A DNA stretch of 64,000 nt from Oscillospiraceae bacterium Marseille-Q3528 (GTDB lineage: Bacteria; Bacillota; Clostridia; Lachnospirales; Lachnospiraceae), in the NCBI GenBank assembly GCA_018223385.1, contig JAGTTR010000014.1, forward strand, positions 1 through 64,000, read 5' to 3'. Below the pieces are notes generated by a model. The model saw nothing but the letters and a program-made list of their open reading frames with translations, was not told the DNA's origin and ran no database searches. How positions within the stretch are numbered: the first letter of the stretch is position 1; each line of letters starts with the position of its first letter. Below are positions 52,569-61,914 of this stretch, in pieces. Both the position numbers and the translations under genes were made by a program.

Positions 52569-54076
52569 GTAACAACCCCTTTTGCCAGTCTTCCAAAAAA
52601 CGCCAGTTCTTTTCTGCATGCGATCCATCCAATCAACAGCACGTACACAACAGAAACACCTGCAAAAACAAGTCCTTTCAGTAATAATCCTCCAAAAGAC
52701 AGCACTTCCAATCTGCTTCCCAACTCCAGAAACGGAAACATTACCATTAGAGACAGCAGGAAGAAGAAATATTTTCTGTAATAAACTACCGTTTTCTTAT
52801 GAAAAATATATCGGTAGACAACATATGGTTCAATCAGCAGATCCGGCAAGATCATGCAAGCGATGGTGCCGATAATGACACCGGCCAGCCCAAGATGCCA
52901 GGCCAGAATAACAGATACGAACAAATTCACCAAAGCTTCCAACAATGGTTTATACCAGTCTTTCACATACAACCCCGCTGCCTCTTTAAAAGTCAGAACC
53001 ACAGAACGCATTCCCTGGATATAAAACCGCAGGACCAGTAAAAATACACATTGTCTGTCAAGCAACATTTCTTTCCCGTAAATAAGACCGATAAAATCGT
53101 TAAATACCCCCAGACAGCAGATAGACACCACCGCCATCAGCGCGTAATTGAAATAATAACAATTGTCGAATATTTCTTCCGTCTTTTCCGGACAGCTGAC
53201 ATTCACATTTCCCACACTTGCCGTTACGGCTCCGAAAAGCTGGGATGCCAGTGTCAAAAAAGCATTTACCACATATACATAATTTGTGTATTTTCCCACC
53301 GTAATAATTCCAATACACATGGAAATGATCAGTGCATCTGTAGAATTCACAACGACCGTTCCGATCTTGTGCGCCAGCAGTGCCACCGTATTCTGCTTCA
53401 TTTTATGCAGCGTTTCCGGATACACCTTTGTTCCTGCATATGCTGCCACGTATGGATATTCCCGTTTTGTCTTCCACGACAGAAGCACATTTTCCAGCAC
53501 GGTAAAGATAATCTGAATCACCAGATATCGAACAAAATCCTGTCTCAGGATCAGAATGAGAATCTGAAAAACATTTGTCAGAAGAAACAAAATCCCATGA
53601 TAGATTGTTGTAATATATCTTTTCTGATCCGCAATGAGCAGATTTTGCTTATACGCAGAAAAGTATGTCAAGGATGTATTTCCCACATAGAGCATAAAAA
53701 TGAGATACAGATTTTTTATGTCCGAAACATCTTCGGAAATCAGCCGCGGGATAAAAGGGGTAAGCAGCATGCCCAGCATAAAAATCACGCCACCAATCAG
53801 GGTATAAGCTTTGCGGTATACCATCATGATGGCAGCGATCTGCTGTTCATCTTTTTCTGCCAACGGCCGATACAGGCTAAATACAATCGCCGAACCAATC
53901 CCCAGCTCCACCAGCGACAGCATGGAAAGAATTTGTGTAAAAAGGCTATTGATCCCCAGCATTTCTGCGCCCAGCTCCGCCAGAAAAATTCTTCTGGAAA
54001 AAAACACAATTACCATGTTAAGAAGCTGAAAAACAACTGCTGTTATCGCGTTTATGACTGAATACTTTGTCCGCAC
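52547..54076 (-). CDS. Wzx-type lipid-linked oligosaccharide flippase
   Basis: 509 residues, about fourteen membrane helices, of the MATE/MVF superfamily. FSRRIFLAELGAEMLGINSLF near residue 25 and SLVELGIGSAIVFSLYRPL near 55 are typical of PST/Wzx proteins. It moves Und-PP-linked repeat units to the outer face of the membrane. The start codon is GTG with GGGAGGG before it. It overlaps the Wzy-like gene and completes a Wzx/Wzy pathway separate from the ABC exporter downstream. Confidence 0.88.
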   Translation of the reverse strand: MRTKYSVINAITAVVFQLLNMVIVFFSRRIFLAELGAEMLGINSLFTQILSMLSLVELGIGSAIVFSLYRPLAEKDEQQIAAIMMVYRKAYTLIGGVIFMLGMLLTPFIPRLISEDVSDIKNLYLIFMLYVGNTSLTYFSAYKQNLLIADQKRYITTIYHGILFLLTNVFQILILILRQDFVRYLVIQIIFTVLENVLLSWKTKREYPYVAAYAGTKVYPETLHKMKQNTVALLAHKIGTVVVNSTDALIISMCIGIITVGKYTNYVYVVNAFLTLASQLFGAVTASVGNVNVSCPEKTEEIFDNCYYFNYALMAVVSICCLGVFNDFIGLIYGKEMLLDRQCVFLLVLRFYIQGMRSVVLTFKEAAGLYVKDWYKPLLEALVNLFVSVILAWHLGLAGVIIGTIACMILPDLLIEPYVVYRYIFHKKTVVYYRKYFFFLLSLMVMFPFLELGSRLEVLSFGGLLLKGLVFAGVSVVYVLLIGWIACRKELAFFGRLAKGVVTWRIKRD

Positions 54077-54120
54077 AGGGTTCCCTCCCTATCTTCTTTC
54101 CTTCTTGGTAATATATTTCG

Positions 54121-55083
54121 TCAGTTTAACGGACGGAACAAATGTTTCTGTGCATACACAAATACATAATAGAAATATTTATTCACCAAAAGTGCGGCAA
54201 TCGACAGCTTCCTATATTTCGTATACAGATTATTCCTCATAATCACTTTTCGGTTTTTACGCAAAACAGAAATAATAATCCGGGCATCCTCCGAATGCAG
54301 GTCATATCCTGTCAGATACATTTTATCCAGCATGACGCAGTACGACCACAGCATCCGTGCTCTGGCCAGTGCTTCCAGCTCCGGATAGGTCTCGCTGATA
54401 TACCGGTAATTTCTCCGCCATACCCGAAGGACATCCCTGTCATTGCTGTTATAAGTACATGTAGTGATACTGTCCTTTCGATGCATATAAATATAGGCAC
54501 AGTTATGGATCACTACTATCCTGCTGCTCAGCCGCAGCACATTCAGCAGTGTGTAGACATCTTCCGCATGCCTGATCTGTTCAGGAAAACGAAGTCCTGC
54601 AAAGAGGCTTTTTCGGTAAAGCCGGTCACACATAGACGTATCTGTTCTTAATACATGAGCGATTGCACCGGCACGATCCAGCAACTCCGTCTCTGCGGAA
54701 GGCCTCCATGGAACCCCTTTTCCGTAATCATGAGCCAGATCACATTTCACTACATCTGCCTGGTATTCTTCGATCGCATCATGAAGAGCCTTCAGATAAT
54801 TCTCTGTCACGCAGTCATCACTGTCCACAAAACACACATACTCTCCGGATGCATGCTGTAATCCCCAGTTTCTGGCCCCGCTCACCCCCGGCTTTTCCAG
54901 ATGCGTTACAATAATTTTCCTGTTTTTTTCCTGCCACCGATCACAGATTTCTCCGGAACGGTCGGTAGAACCATTATCGATCAGAAGCAATTCGTAATCC
55001 TTATAGGTCTGCGCCAGCACAGAGCGAATGGCCCGGTCTACATATTTTTCAACATTATAGACCGGCATAATGATACTGATCAT
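54121..55083 (-). CDS. Glycosyltransferase family 2
   Basis: 320 residues. GT2/GT-A domain with ISIIMPVYNVEKYVDRAI at the start, LLIDNGSTDRSGEICD near 35 and the donor-site FVDSDDCVTENY near 90. The C-terminal 100 residues are helical without membrane spans. It should add one sugar to the lipid-linked repeat unit on the cytoplasmic side. AAAGGAG before the ATG; 16 bases separate it from the initiating transferase gene. Confidence 0.88.
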   Translation of the reverse strand: MISIIMPVYNVEKYVDRAIRSVLAQTYKDYELLLIDNGSTDRSGEICDRWQEKNRKIIVTHLEKPGVSGARNWGLQHASGEYVCFVDSDDCVTENYLKALHDAIEEYQADVVKCDLAHDYGKGVPWRPSAETELLDRAGAIAHVLRTDTSMCDRLYRKSLFAGLRFPEQIRHAEDVYTLLNVLRLSSRIVVIHNCAYIYMHRKDSITTCTYNSNDRDVLRVWRRNYRYISETYPELEALARARMLWSYCVMLDKMYLTGYDLHSEDARIIISVLRKNRKVIMRNNLYTKYRKLSIAALLVNKYFYYVFVYAQKHLFRPLN

Positions 55084-55099
55084 ATTTTCTCTCCTTTCA

Positions 55100-55780
55100 T
55101 CACCACACAGCCAGCGCTGTTTTCACGAGAATGCACAAATCCTCCCATATGCTGAAATTTCTGATTTCTGTCAGATTATATTTCATTTTTTTCGGCAGGA
55201 TTTTTTTCAGATATATTTCATCAACATCTTCTGCCTGCTCCAGCAATCTGGCCTCATCCCGGTACCGGATACTTGCTTCACTGGTTATCCCCGCCGGAAG
55301 CAGCAGGGTTGCACGCATTTCTTTTGTATATTTTTTTACATATTTTACCGCTTCCGGCCGTGTCCCCACAAAACTCATATTCCCGGCCAGAATGTCCAGC
55401 AACTGTGGAAGCTCATCCAGCCGCAGTTCCCGCAGTCTGGAACCAACTCTTGTAATTCTGCCATCATTTCGAACCGTTACTTCCGGGCCTTTCTGATCAG
55501 CATCAGAAATCATTGTGCGAAATTTGTGTATCCGAAATTTTCTTCCGTACACAGTGATACGTTCTTGTCTGAAAAACACAGGTCCCGGCGAATCCGCTTT
55601 GATTGCCGCCGCAATCAATACCATGGGAACGGCCAGCAGGACAAGCAATACACCTGCCCCCAGTACATCACATGTTCTCTTGATTCTCAACTGCACCTTT
55701 TTCCGCTTCAGAATGTCATAGTATTTTCTGACCTCTTCACATTTCATAAATTCCGGAAGATCTTCCCATTTTCTAAGCAT
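55100..55780 (-). CDS. Initiating sugar-phosphate transferase (bacterial sugar transferase, PglC/WcaJ-like)
   Basis: 226 residues. One hydrophobic segment (about 38-62) then PGPVFFRQERI, FRIHKFRTM, DELPQLLDILAGNMSFVGT and RPEAVKYV. These are the full signature set of the polyprenyl-phosphate phosphoglycosyltransferase family, including the catalytic Asp-Glu. It starts the repeat unit by moving a sugar-1-phosphate to undecaprenyl phosphate. It is close to the size of the monotopic PglC core (about 200 residues), not the long WbaP type. The co-encoded dehydratase and aminotransferase suggest a 4-amino-6-deoxy-HexNAc as its substrate. Confidence 0.92.
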   Translation of the reverse strand: MLRKWEDLPEFMKCEEVRKYYDILKRKKVQLRIKRTCDVLGAGVLLVLLAVPMVLIAAAIKADSPGPVFFRQERITVYGRKFRIHKFRTMISDADQKGPEVTVRNDGRITRVGSRLRELRLDELPQLLDILAGNMSFVGTRPEAVKYVKKYTKEMRATLLLPAGITSEASIRYRDEARLLEQAEDVDEIYLKKILPKKMKYNLTEIRNFSIWEDLCILVKTALAVW

Positions 55781-55793
55781 GTGTGCTCCTGTT

Positions 55794-57011
55794 CTATCGA
55801 TATGTCTTTACAATCCCGGTATAATTTTCAATCACATAATCGACTTCTTCATCGGTGAGTTTTGTATACAACGGAAGTGTGATTTCATTCCGAAACCGCT
55901 CATAGGCATTCGGATAATCTTTCATATGAAATCCCAGATTTTTGTATGCGGTCAGCAACGGCAGTGGCTTATAATGCACATTACAGGCCACACCGGCCAT
56001 TGCCATCTTTGTCATGATTTCCTGTCTCTGTTCTTCCGTGATACCCGGAATCCTTGTAAGATACAAATGTCCGGAAGACTGATAGTCTTCCGTGTAATGC
56101 GGCAATACTTCTACTCCCAGCGGCCGAAACGCTGCATCATACCGTTTGATTATTTCTTTCCGCCGTCGAAGCATTTCAGGATAGCGTTTCATCTGGGCCA
56201 GACCGATTCCTGCAGCAATGTCCGTCATGTTACACTTATACCAGGGTCCCACCACATCATATTCCCATTGGCCAGGTGTATTCTTATCCAACGCACTTTT
56301 GGATTGCCCATGAAGAGAAAGCAACTGATATTGCTGATAAATCATCTCTGTATCTATACCATCTATTTCTCTCCATACAACAGCACCGCCCTCTGCAGTC
56401 GTAAAATTTTTCACCGCATGAAAACTAAAATTAGAAAAATCTGCAACACTTCCCACCGGCAGCCCCTTTCGAACCGCACCGAATGCATGCGCACTATCGG
56501 CCATAACAACAACTCTTCCGATGGCTTTCTGTATCTCATTGTCCGGATGAAACAACCGCTTTTTCCCTTCTACAATAGAGAATATCCTGTCATAATCGCA
56601 GGGAATCCCACCCAGATCCACAGGAATAATCACTTTTGTACGCTCTGTAATGGCATTCTCCAATTGTTCATAATCCATTTCCAGAGACTCCTTCTGCACA
56701 TCTGCCAGCACCAATTTTGCCCCCACATGGCAGACCACAGAGGCTGTGGCCGTATAAGTATATGCCGGTACAATAACCTCATCTTCCTCTGAAATGCCCA
56801 ACAATCGCAGCGTCATTTCTGCACAGGCCGTCTGCGAGTTCAGGCACACAGCCCGTTTTGCGCCGCACAGACTGGCTATTTTCCGTTCCAATTCCTTCGT
56901 TTTCGGACCGGTAGTGATCCAGCCGGAACGCAACACATCCGCCACCTGCTGTATTTCTGCTTCTGTAATATCCGGCGGCGAAAAGGGGATATGCATTCCT
57001 GTCCTGATCAT
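55794..57011 (-). CDS. DegT/DnrJ/EryC1/StrS sugar aminotransferase
   Basis: 405 residues. PLP-type fold with SGWITTGPKTKELE near residue 28, VYAYTYTATAS-like VIVPAYTYTATASV near 80 and the Lys in FSFHAVKNFTTAEGG near 200 as the Schiff-base residue. It would aminate a 4-keto sugar nucleotide, here most likely the product of the CapD-type enzyme, giving a 4-amino-4,6-dideoxy sugar. AAGGAAG before the ATG; its start overlaps the LicD stop by four bases. Confidence 0.92.
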   Translation of the reverse strand: MIRTGMHIPFSPPDITEAEIQQVADVLRSGWITTGPKTKELERKIASLCGAKRAVCLNSQTACAEMTLRLLGISEEDEVIVPAYTYTATASVVCHVGAKLVLADVQKESLEMDYEQLENAITERTKVIIPVDLGGIPCDYDRIFSIVEGKKRLFHPDNEIQKAIGRVVVMADSAHAFGAVRKGLPVGSVADFSNFSFHAVKNFTTAEGGAVVWREIDGIDTEMIYQQYQLLSLHGQSKSALDKNTPGQWEYDVVGPWYKCNMTDIAAGIGLAQMKRYPEMLRRRKEIIKRYDAAFRPLGVEVLPHYTEDYQSSGHLYLTRIPGITEEQRQEIMTKMAMAGVACNVHYKPLPLLTAYKNLGFHMKDYPNAYERFRNEITLPLYTKLTDEEVDYVIENYTGIVKTYR

Positions 57012-57895
57012 TGCTTTCTTCCTTTCTTCCTGCTTTTCTTTAGATAACGGATTCCTCGATAGCTCCGGTAAGAATGATTCAGATCCATAAACAGCACCTC
57101 ATGTGCAGCTACCTGTTTTTCTCTGGGTGGCAGCTTCATATAATCTCCAAAGGCAATCCGCAAATAGGCATCATATCCTACAGGCACCGGCATCCTGGTA
57201 TGCTCGAACGGAAGCCAGATTGCTTTGGAAAATGCCTGCTTCGGATACCAGTTTTTCATATATCCCGGGCCTGAGCACAATTCCGTGATCCCTTTACAGT
57301 CACAAATCGCATATTTTGTCATCTGTTTTTTTGCAAACATGTATAAACGATATCGGCACTGTCGAGTCGGTACCAATAGCAATAATCCTCTTCCAGCCAG
57401 TTCCACAAGAAAACCATGGTTTTTCGGAACGATCTGTGCGCAATACAAAGAATAGATCAGCGCCCAAAAACACTGACATTTTCTATGCAACCATCTATCC
57501 GGATAGCCATCAAGAGGCAACACATCAAGAACAATTCCCTGCGTAATATCCATATCCTGCTGATATGGCTTGATATAAGTAGTTTCACTGTCTCGGATCA
57601 CAAAAAACAGATTGCCGTCAATATGATCCTGATCTGATATTTCCATCCTGTAACGACTGTCTTTCATCTGTTTTTTCCATAGGATGATTGCTTTTTCATA
57701 ATCCTCCCGCGGCATAAAAAAGTCCAGATCATCATCCCACGGAATCCACCCCTTGTGACGGATTGTTCCGATACAGCCGCCGCCACACAGATAACAGGTT
57801 AAGTGATTTTTTTCACAAAAAGCAACAAATGTTTCTGCCATTTTCAAGGTCAGACTATGCAGCTTCTGTAAATCATTTTCTGAGAGTATCTCCAT
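57008..57895 (-). CDS. LicD-family phosphotransferase
   Basis: 295 residues. The family core CGGGCIGTIRHKGWIPWDDD stands near residue 30 with the metal-binding Asp run, and PREDYEKAI follows. LicD enzymes of pneumococcus move phosphocholine from CDP-choline to teichoic acid; the related human fukutins move ribitol phosphate from CDP-ribitol. A CDP-forming enzyme in the same operon (50341-51057) makes transfer of a polyol phosphate or similar group likely. The ATG at codon 51 of the longest frame has AAGGAG six bases upstream and fits the family start. It overlaps the GT2 gene upstream by 23 bases. Confidence 0.9.
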   Translation of the reverse strand: MEILSENDLQKLHSLTLKMAETFVAFCEKNHLTCYLCGGGCIGTIRHKGWIPWDDDLDFFMPREDYEKAIILWKKQMKDSRYRMEISDQDHIDGNLFFVIRDSETTYIKPYQQDMDITQGIVLDVLPLDGYPDRWLHRKCQCFWALIYSLYCAQIVPKNHGFLVELAGRGLLLLVPTRQCRYRLYMFAKKQMTKYAICDCKGITELCSGPGYMKNWYPKQAFSKAIWLPFEHTRMPVPVGYDAYLRIAFGDYMKLPPREKQVAAHEVLFMDLNHSYRSYRGIRYLKKSRKKGRKQ

Positions 57896-58892
57896 CCGTT
57901 CTCCTTTCCGTTTGGAATTGCCCTGCAATACCAGCCAGTGACCCGGCACCATACGATATATGAAATAAAAAATGCAGGCACATAAGCTGAAGCTTATCCG
58001 GTAATTTTCCCTTCGCCCGAAATGAAAAACAGGTATCCAAAACAAAATATGTACTCAACTCACCAATAAACAAAAAGCGTACTTTTTTTGAACAGATACT
58101 TCCTGCTCCCAGTCCTATCAGGGAAAGCAGGAATACCAACGGCACAAAATGCCTGATACCCATAGCGCCGGGAACGTATTTACTTGTAATTACATTCCAT
58201 TTTCCATTCTGGAAAGCCATGCTGCATAAAGATTTCACCGTATCGCGGCAATAATAGGTACTGACAATATCATCTGCCAGTAAGACCTTTCCCCCATTCT
58301 TTCGAATCCGATAGTTGATTTCATTATCCTCTCCCCGGACAAGCCGCTCATCAAATCCGCCCCATTTTTCAAATACTTCTTTCCGAAAGGCTCCATAAGG
58401 TACCGTATCCACATAACCGCCTTTTGCAAAAGTTCGAAAGCCGGAATTTCCGACACCAAATCTGGAGGAAAGCATTTTCGCAATATTTTTCCCTGTCCTG
58501 GAGCATCCTCTGGTAAGGACGATGCCGCCTACGTTATCTGCATCTGTGTGTTCCAGATACCAAACGCATTTAGCTATATAATCAGCCGGATAAACCGCAT
58601 GCGCATCCATACGGATGATATAGTTTCCTGACGCGTTTTGGATCCCGATATTCATGGCGCAAGCCTGTATCCGCCTGGGATTGTCATAATAGTAAAACAA
58701 ACGCGGATATTTTTTCTGATAACCCTGCAGAATCTCTAATGTTTTATCCGAGGAGCCGCCATCCACAAAAATCCATTCCATCTGTTCTCTCGGATACTGC
58801 TGTTGTAAAAGTGAACGGATGCAGCCTTCCAGATGCAATTCTTCCATGTAGACCGGCACAATTACAGAAACCGAAATTTCTTTCACTTCCAT
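57873..58892 (-). CDS. Membrane-bound glycosyltransferase family 2 (ExoA-like)
   Basis: 339 residues. GT2 domain with VIVPVYMEELHLEGCI at the start, FVDGGSSDKTLEIL near 40, RMDAHAVYP near 95 (donor site) and GEDNEINYR near 185. Three membrane helices at the end (about 240-330) tether it. It resembles transferases of succinoglycan-type pathways. The ATG has GGAGGTGAT seven bases before it; a GTG 12 bases further up overlaps that site and is rejected. It is the first gene of the Wzx/Wzy operon. Confidence 0.87.
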   Translation of the reverse strand: MEVKEISVSVIVPVYMEELHLEGCIRSLLQQQYPREQMEWIFVDGGSSDKTLEILQGYQKKYPRLFYYYDNPRRIQACAMNIGIQNASGNYIIRMDAHAVYPADYIAKCVWYLEHTDADNVGGIVLTRGCSRTGKNIAKMLSSRFGVGNSGFRTFAKGGYVDTVPYGAFRKEVFEKWGGFDERLVRGEDNEINYRIRKNGGKVLLADDIVSTYYCRDTVKSLCSMAFQNGKWNVITSKYVPGAMGIRHFVPLVFLLSLIGLGAGSICSKKVRFLFIGELSTYFVLDTCFSFRAKGKLPDKLQLMCLHFLFHISYGAGSLAGIAGQFQTERRTDGDTLRK

Positions 58893-58954
58893 CCCTGTTA
58901 TCACCTCCCCAGACTCTGATAATCCCTGTTGTGCACATATATGTATTTTAAACT

Positions 58955-58963
58955 ATTATAGCA
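58955..58963 (-). promoter_or_regulatory. Extended -10 promoter before the Wzx/Wzy operon
   Basis: TGCTATAAT (-10 proper 58955-58960) with no good -35 box. Start of transcription would be about 55 bases before the first gene. It is downstream of the hairpin at 59080-59122, so it would escape it. Confidence 0.55.
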
Positions 58964-59079
58964 AATTTTTTTCTTTATACACACTAAAATCCATCCGGAA
59001 GGGTCACCCCGAACAATTTTATCAAAGAAACAAGGCGTTTTACTATCACATCATCAAAGTATAAACTTCCGTATATACG

Positions 59080-59122
59080 AAAACTCCCCCGCCCACGCCT
59101 GCAGTCGTGTTCGGGGGAGTTT
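59080..59122. terminator. Strong bidirectional-looking hairpin after rplQ
   Basis: Perfect 11-base stem AAACTCCCCCG/CGGGGGAGTTT, continued by CACG/CGTG and a CTGCAG tip. On the minus strand the stem is followed by TTCG, a short T run. It can end the ribosomal transcript, but a consensus promoter lies just before it, so it is also in the leader of the transcript started there. Confidence 0.7.
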
Positions 59123-59147
59123 CCTTAACCTTTTCAACGATATAGCT

Positions 59148-59176
59148 ATTATATACCATACCGCATCATTGTTCAA
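59148..59176 (-). promoter_or_regulatory. Sigma-A promoter between rplQ and the Wzx/Wzy operon
   Basis: -35 TTGAAC (59171-59176), spacer of 17 bases, -10 TATAAT (59148-59153). Transcription from here would run through the hairpin at 59080-59122 and then a leader of about 190 bases to the first glycosyltransferase gene. The rest of the 302-base gap shows no gene. Confidence 0.7.
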
Positions 59177-59194
59177 GTTTAAATTGTGTTAAGA

Positions 59195-59731
59195 TTATAC
59201 GAGCTCGATGATTACTTCCATAGCGCCGTCGCCCTTACGCTGGCCGATCTTCACGATTCTTGTGTAGCCGCCGTTGCGTGTAGCGTACTTGGGAGCGATC
59301 TCGTCGAATAATTTTGCCACCAGGTCGATCTCCTTGGTGTTTTTCTTCTTGCCGGCTGCTTTGGTCGGAACCTCAGTTACCGGGTACAGAACCTTGAGCA
59401 TCTGTCTTCTTGCATGAAGTCTGGACGGCTGGTCTTTCTTGATGGTCTTCTGTACTTCATCGTATACAGTTACCTTCTTGCCATCTTTTACTTCTTTTAC
59501 TCTCTTGCCATCAGCATCTTTACGGGCAACCTTAGCGGTTACGGTAACAGTATCAAAGTTGTCTTTCTCTTTGACAGCCAGTGCGATGAGGCCCTCAGCG
59601 ATGCTGCGGATCTCTTTTGCCTTAGCTTCTGTTGTTACGATCTTGCCTCTGTAGATAAGAGAGGTTACCTGGCTTCTCAGCAGCGCTTTTCTCTGACTGG
59701 AAGTTCTTCCGAGTTTTCTATATCCTGCCAT
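59195..59731 (-). CDS. rplQ: Ribosomal protein bL17, long form
   Basis: 178 residues. [20 protein letters not shown] at the start and a C-terminal [19 protein letters not shown] match bL17. Usual bL17 is about 115-130 residues; this one has an extra stretch of about 55 residues (about 65-120, rich in Lys, Asp and Val) between the two conserved halves. The chosen ATG is preceded by GGAGGAATTATAA and gives the family N terminus. Last gene of the ribosomal block. Confidence 0.96.
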   Translation of the reverse strand: MAGYRKLGRTSSQRKALLRSQVTSLIYRGKIVTTEAKAKEIRSIAEGLIALAVKEKDNFDTVTVTAKVARKDADGKRVKEVKDGKKVTVYDEVQKTIKKDQPSRLHARRQMLKVLYPVTEVPTKAAGKKKNTKEIDLVAKLFDEIAPKYATRNGGYTRIVKIGQRKGDGAMEVIIELV

Positions 59732-59809
59732 TTTATAATTCCTCCATTTGTGGAACACTTATCCATGCTCTTCGGGCTTACTGGGTAAATGCTTTTCGTC
59801 CATAAATTT

Positions 59810-60772
59810 TTAGTTCTCGTCGCTTGGATTCAGCTGAAGTCCAAGCTCTTTCAGCTTCGCCAGTACTTCCTCGAGGGATTTCCGGCCCAGGTTACGAACC
59901 TTCATCATGTCCTCGGATGTTCTGTTGCAAAGCTCTTCAACCGTGTTGATTCCGGCTCTCTTCAGACAGTTGTAGGAACGAACAGACAGCTCCAGCTCGT
60001 CGATGTTCATTTCCAGAACTTTCTCTTTCTCGTTGTCCTCTTTCTCGATCATGACCTCTGCCGTCTTGGCGTTCTCAGAAAGATCGATAAAGAGACTTAA
60101 GTGCTCGCTGAGAACCTTGGCTGCAAGGCTCACTGCCTCGTCGGGAGCCAGTGTTCCGTTGGTGAACACATCTAAAGTAAGCTTATCGAAATCAGTGATC
60201 TGACCGACACGTGTGTTCTCAACTGTGAGGTTCACACGCTCAACCGGAGTATAGATGGAATCCACAGCAATAACGCCGATGGGCATATCTTCGGTCTTGT
60301 TCTTATCTGCGCTCACATAGCCGCGACCCTTTGTGATGGTCAGCTCCATGTAAAGCTTGCAGTCTGCGCCGCCGCTTAAGGTTGCGATCACCTGATCCTT
60401 GTTCAGGATCTCAATATCCTGATCTACCTGAATATCCGCCGCAGTAACCACGCCCTCACCCTCGAATTCGATGTACGCCTTCTTAGGCTCATTGGATTCA
60501 CTGCTGTTCTTGATAGCAAGGCTTTTGATGTTCATGATGATCTCAGTTACGTCTTCCTTCACTCCAGGGATAGAGCTGAATTCGTGAAGGACGCCGTCAA
60601 TCTTGACCTGGCTGACTGCCGCACCCGGTAAGGAAGACAACATAATTCTTCTGAGGGAATTACCAAGTGTTGTGCCGTAACCTCTCTCGAGCGGCTCAAC
60701 TACGAATCTTCCGTACTTTTTATCTTCTGAAATTTCAGCAATTTCAATTTTTGGTTTGTTAAAATCGAACAC
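59810..60772 (-). CDS. rpoA: RNA polymerase alpha subunit
   Basis: 320 residues. The N-terminal assembly domain (about 1-230) includes [20 protein letters not shown] and [11 protein letters not shown]. The C-terminal domain (about 250-320) carries [18 protein letters not shown] and [11 protein letters not shown], the part that touches UP elements and activators. Length and order are normal. It lies between rpsD and rplQ as in most Firmicutes. Confidence 0.98.
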   Translation of the reverse strand: MFDFNKPKIEIAEISEDKKYGRFVVEPLERGYGTTLGNSLRRIMLSSLPGAAVSQVKIDGVLHEFSSIPGVKEDVTEIIMNIKSLAIKNSSESNEPKKAYIEFEGEGVVTAADIQVDQDIEILNKDQVIATLSGGADCKLYMELTITKGRGYVSADKNKTEDMPIGVIAVDSIYTPVERVNLTVENTRVGQITDFDKLTLDVFTNGTLAPDEAVSLAAKVLSEHLSLFIDLSENAKTAEVMIEKEDNEKEKVLEMNIDELELSVRSYNCLKRAGINTVEELCNRTSEDMMKVRNLGRKSLEEVLAKLKELGLQLNPSDEN

Positions 60773-60834
60773 TACAAAGCCCCTCCTTATTTGTTTGGGT
60801 TAGTATTTACTGAGGGTATTATACTCCTAAATTA

Positions 60835-61428
60835 TTATTTGGAGTACAACTCGACGATAAGCATCTCGTTTACCGGTACATCGATAGCTTCTCTGCTCGG
60901 AAGCTCCTTTACAGTACCCTTTAAGTTCTCCTGATCAGCCTCTAACCATTCCGGAACGAGTCTGCCGCCGGTAACCTCAAGGATATCTTTATATCTCTGA
61001 GAGCCTTTGCTCTTCTCTCTGATCTCGATCTGGTCGCCAGCCTTGATCAGGTAGGACGGGATGTTTACGCACTTGCCGTTTACAAGAACGTGCTTGTGGT
61101 CAACGATCTGTCTTGCCTCTCTTCTTGTTCTTGCGAAACCAAGACGGAAGATGACGTTGTCAAGTCTGCTCTCGAGCATGATCATCAGGTTCTCACCGGT
61201 CATACCCTTCATACGGTCAGCTCTGTCGTAGTAATTACGGAAAGGCTTCTCCAGTACGCCGTAGATGAATTTTGCTTTCTGTTTCTCGCGAAGCTGAAGA
61301 GCGTACTCACTCTGCTTCTTACCAGCTCTCTGGGACTGTCTGTTAGATTTTTTATCAATTCCTAAGTAGATCGGATCCATACCAAGGGATCTGCATCTCT
61401 TCAGGACAGGTGTTCTGTTCACTGCCAT
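60835..61428 (-). CDS. rpsD: Ribosomal protein uS4
   Basis: 197 residues. The S4 RNA-binding motif is seen in [20 protein letters not shown] and [18 protein letters not shown]. The N-terminal part holds only one Cys, so this is the zinc-free form. uS4 starts assembly of the 30S body and in many bacteria also controls its own operon. GGAGG-type ribosome site; 24 bases from rpsK. Confidence 0.98.
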   Translation of the reverse strand: MAVNRTPVLKRCRSLGMDPIYLGIDKKSNRQSQRAGKKQSEYALQLREKQKAKFIYGVLEKPFRNYYDRADRMKGMTGENLMIMLESRLDNVIFRLGFARTRREARQIVDHKHVLVNGKCVNIPSYLIKAGDQIEIREKSKGSQRYKDILEVTGGRLVPEWLEADQENLKGTVKELPSREAIDVPVNEMLIVELYSK

Positions 61429-61452
61429 TTTACACTATACCTCCTATTAAGA

Positions 61453-61848
61453 CTAGACTCTTCTGCGTTTCGGCGGACGGCATCCATTGTGCGGAACCGG
61501 AGTTACGTCCTTGATGCTTGTAACTTCGAGGCCACATGCCTGAAGGGCACGGATAGCTGCCTCACGTCCCGATCCGGGACCTTTTACGAATACATCTACG
61601 GTCTTTAAGCCGTGCGGTAACGCTGCCTTTGTCGCAGTCTCTGCAGCCATCTGTGCTGCATAAGGGGTAGATTTCCTTGAACCTCTAAATCCAAGACCAC
61701 CAGCACTTGCCCAGGATAAAGCATTTCCCTCAGTATCAGTCAGGGTAACAATCGTGTTGTTAAAGGAAGACTGAATATGTGCCTGTCCACGTTCAACGTT
61801 TTTTCTAACGCGCTTTTTTGTCACTTTTTTTGCAACTTTTTTCGCCAT
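61453..61848 (-). CDS. rpsK: Ribosomal protein uS11
   Basis: 131 residues. Typical features are [40 protein letters not shown] and the end [12 protein letters not shown]. It forms part of the 30S platform near the E site. The basic N terminus with [13 protein letters not shown] is a little long but common in Firmicutes. Confidence 0.98.
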   Translation of the reverse strand: MAKKVAKKVTKKRVRKNVERGQAHIQSSFNNTIVTLTDTEGNALSWASAGGLGFRGSRKSTPYAAQMAAETATKAALPHGLKTVDVFVKGPGSGREAAIRALQACGLEVTSIKDVTPVPHNGCRPPKRRRV

Positions 61849-61914
61849 TTTCTAAACTAACCTACGCTTTCTCAAATTATATAAAAATCAGCTTGTTTCT
61901 CAAATCAATGAAGA

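Noticed and set aside
53051-54061. 336-codon plus-strand frame opposite the flippase gene
   Set aside because: Its His/Gln/Arg-rich composition is that of reversed membrane-protein codons; the minus-strand gene is convincing.
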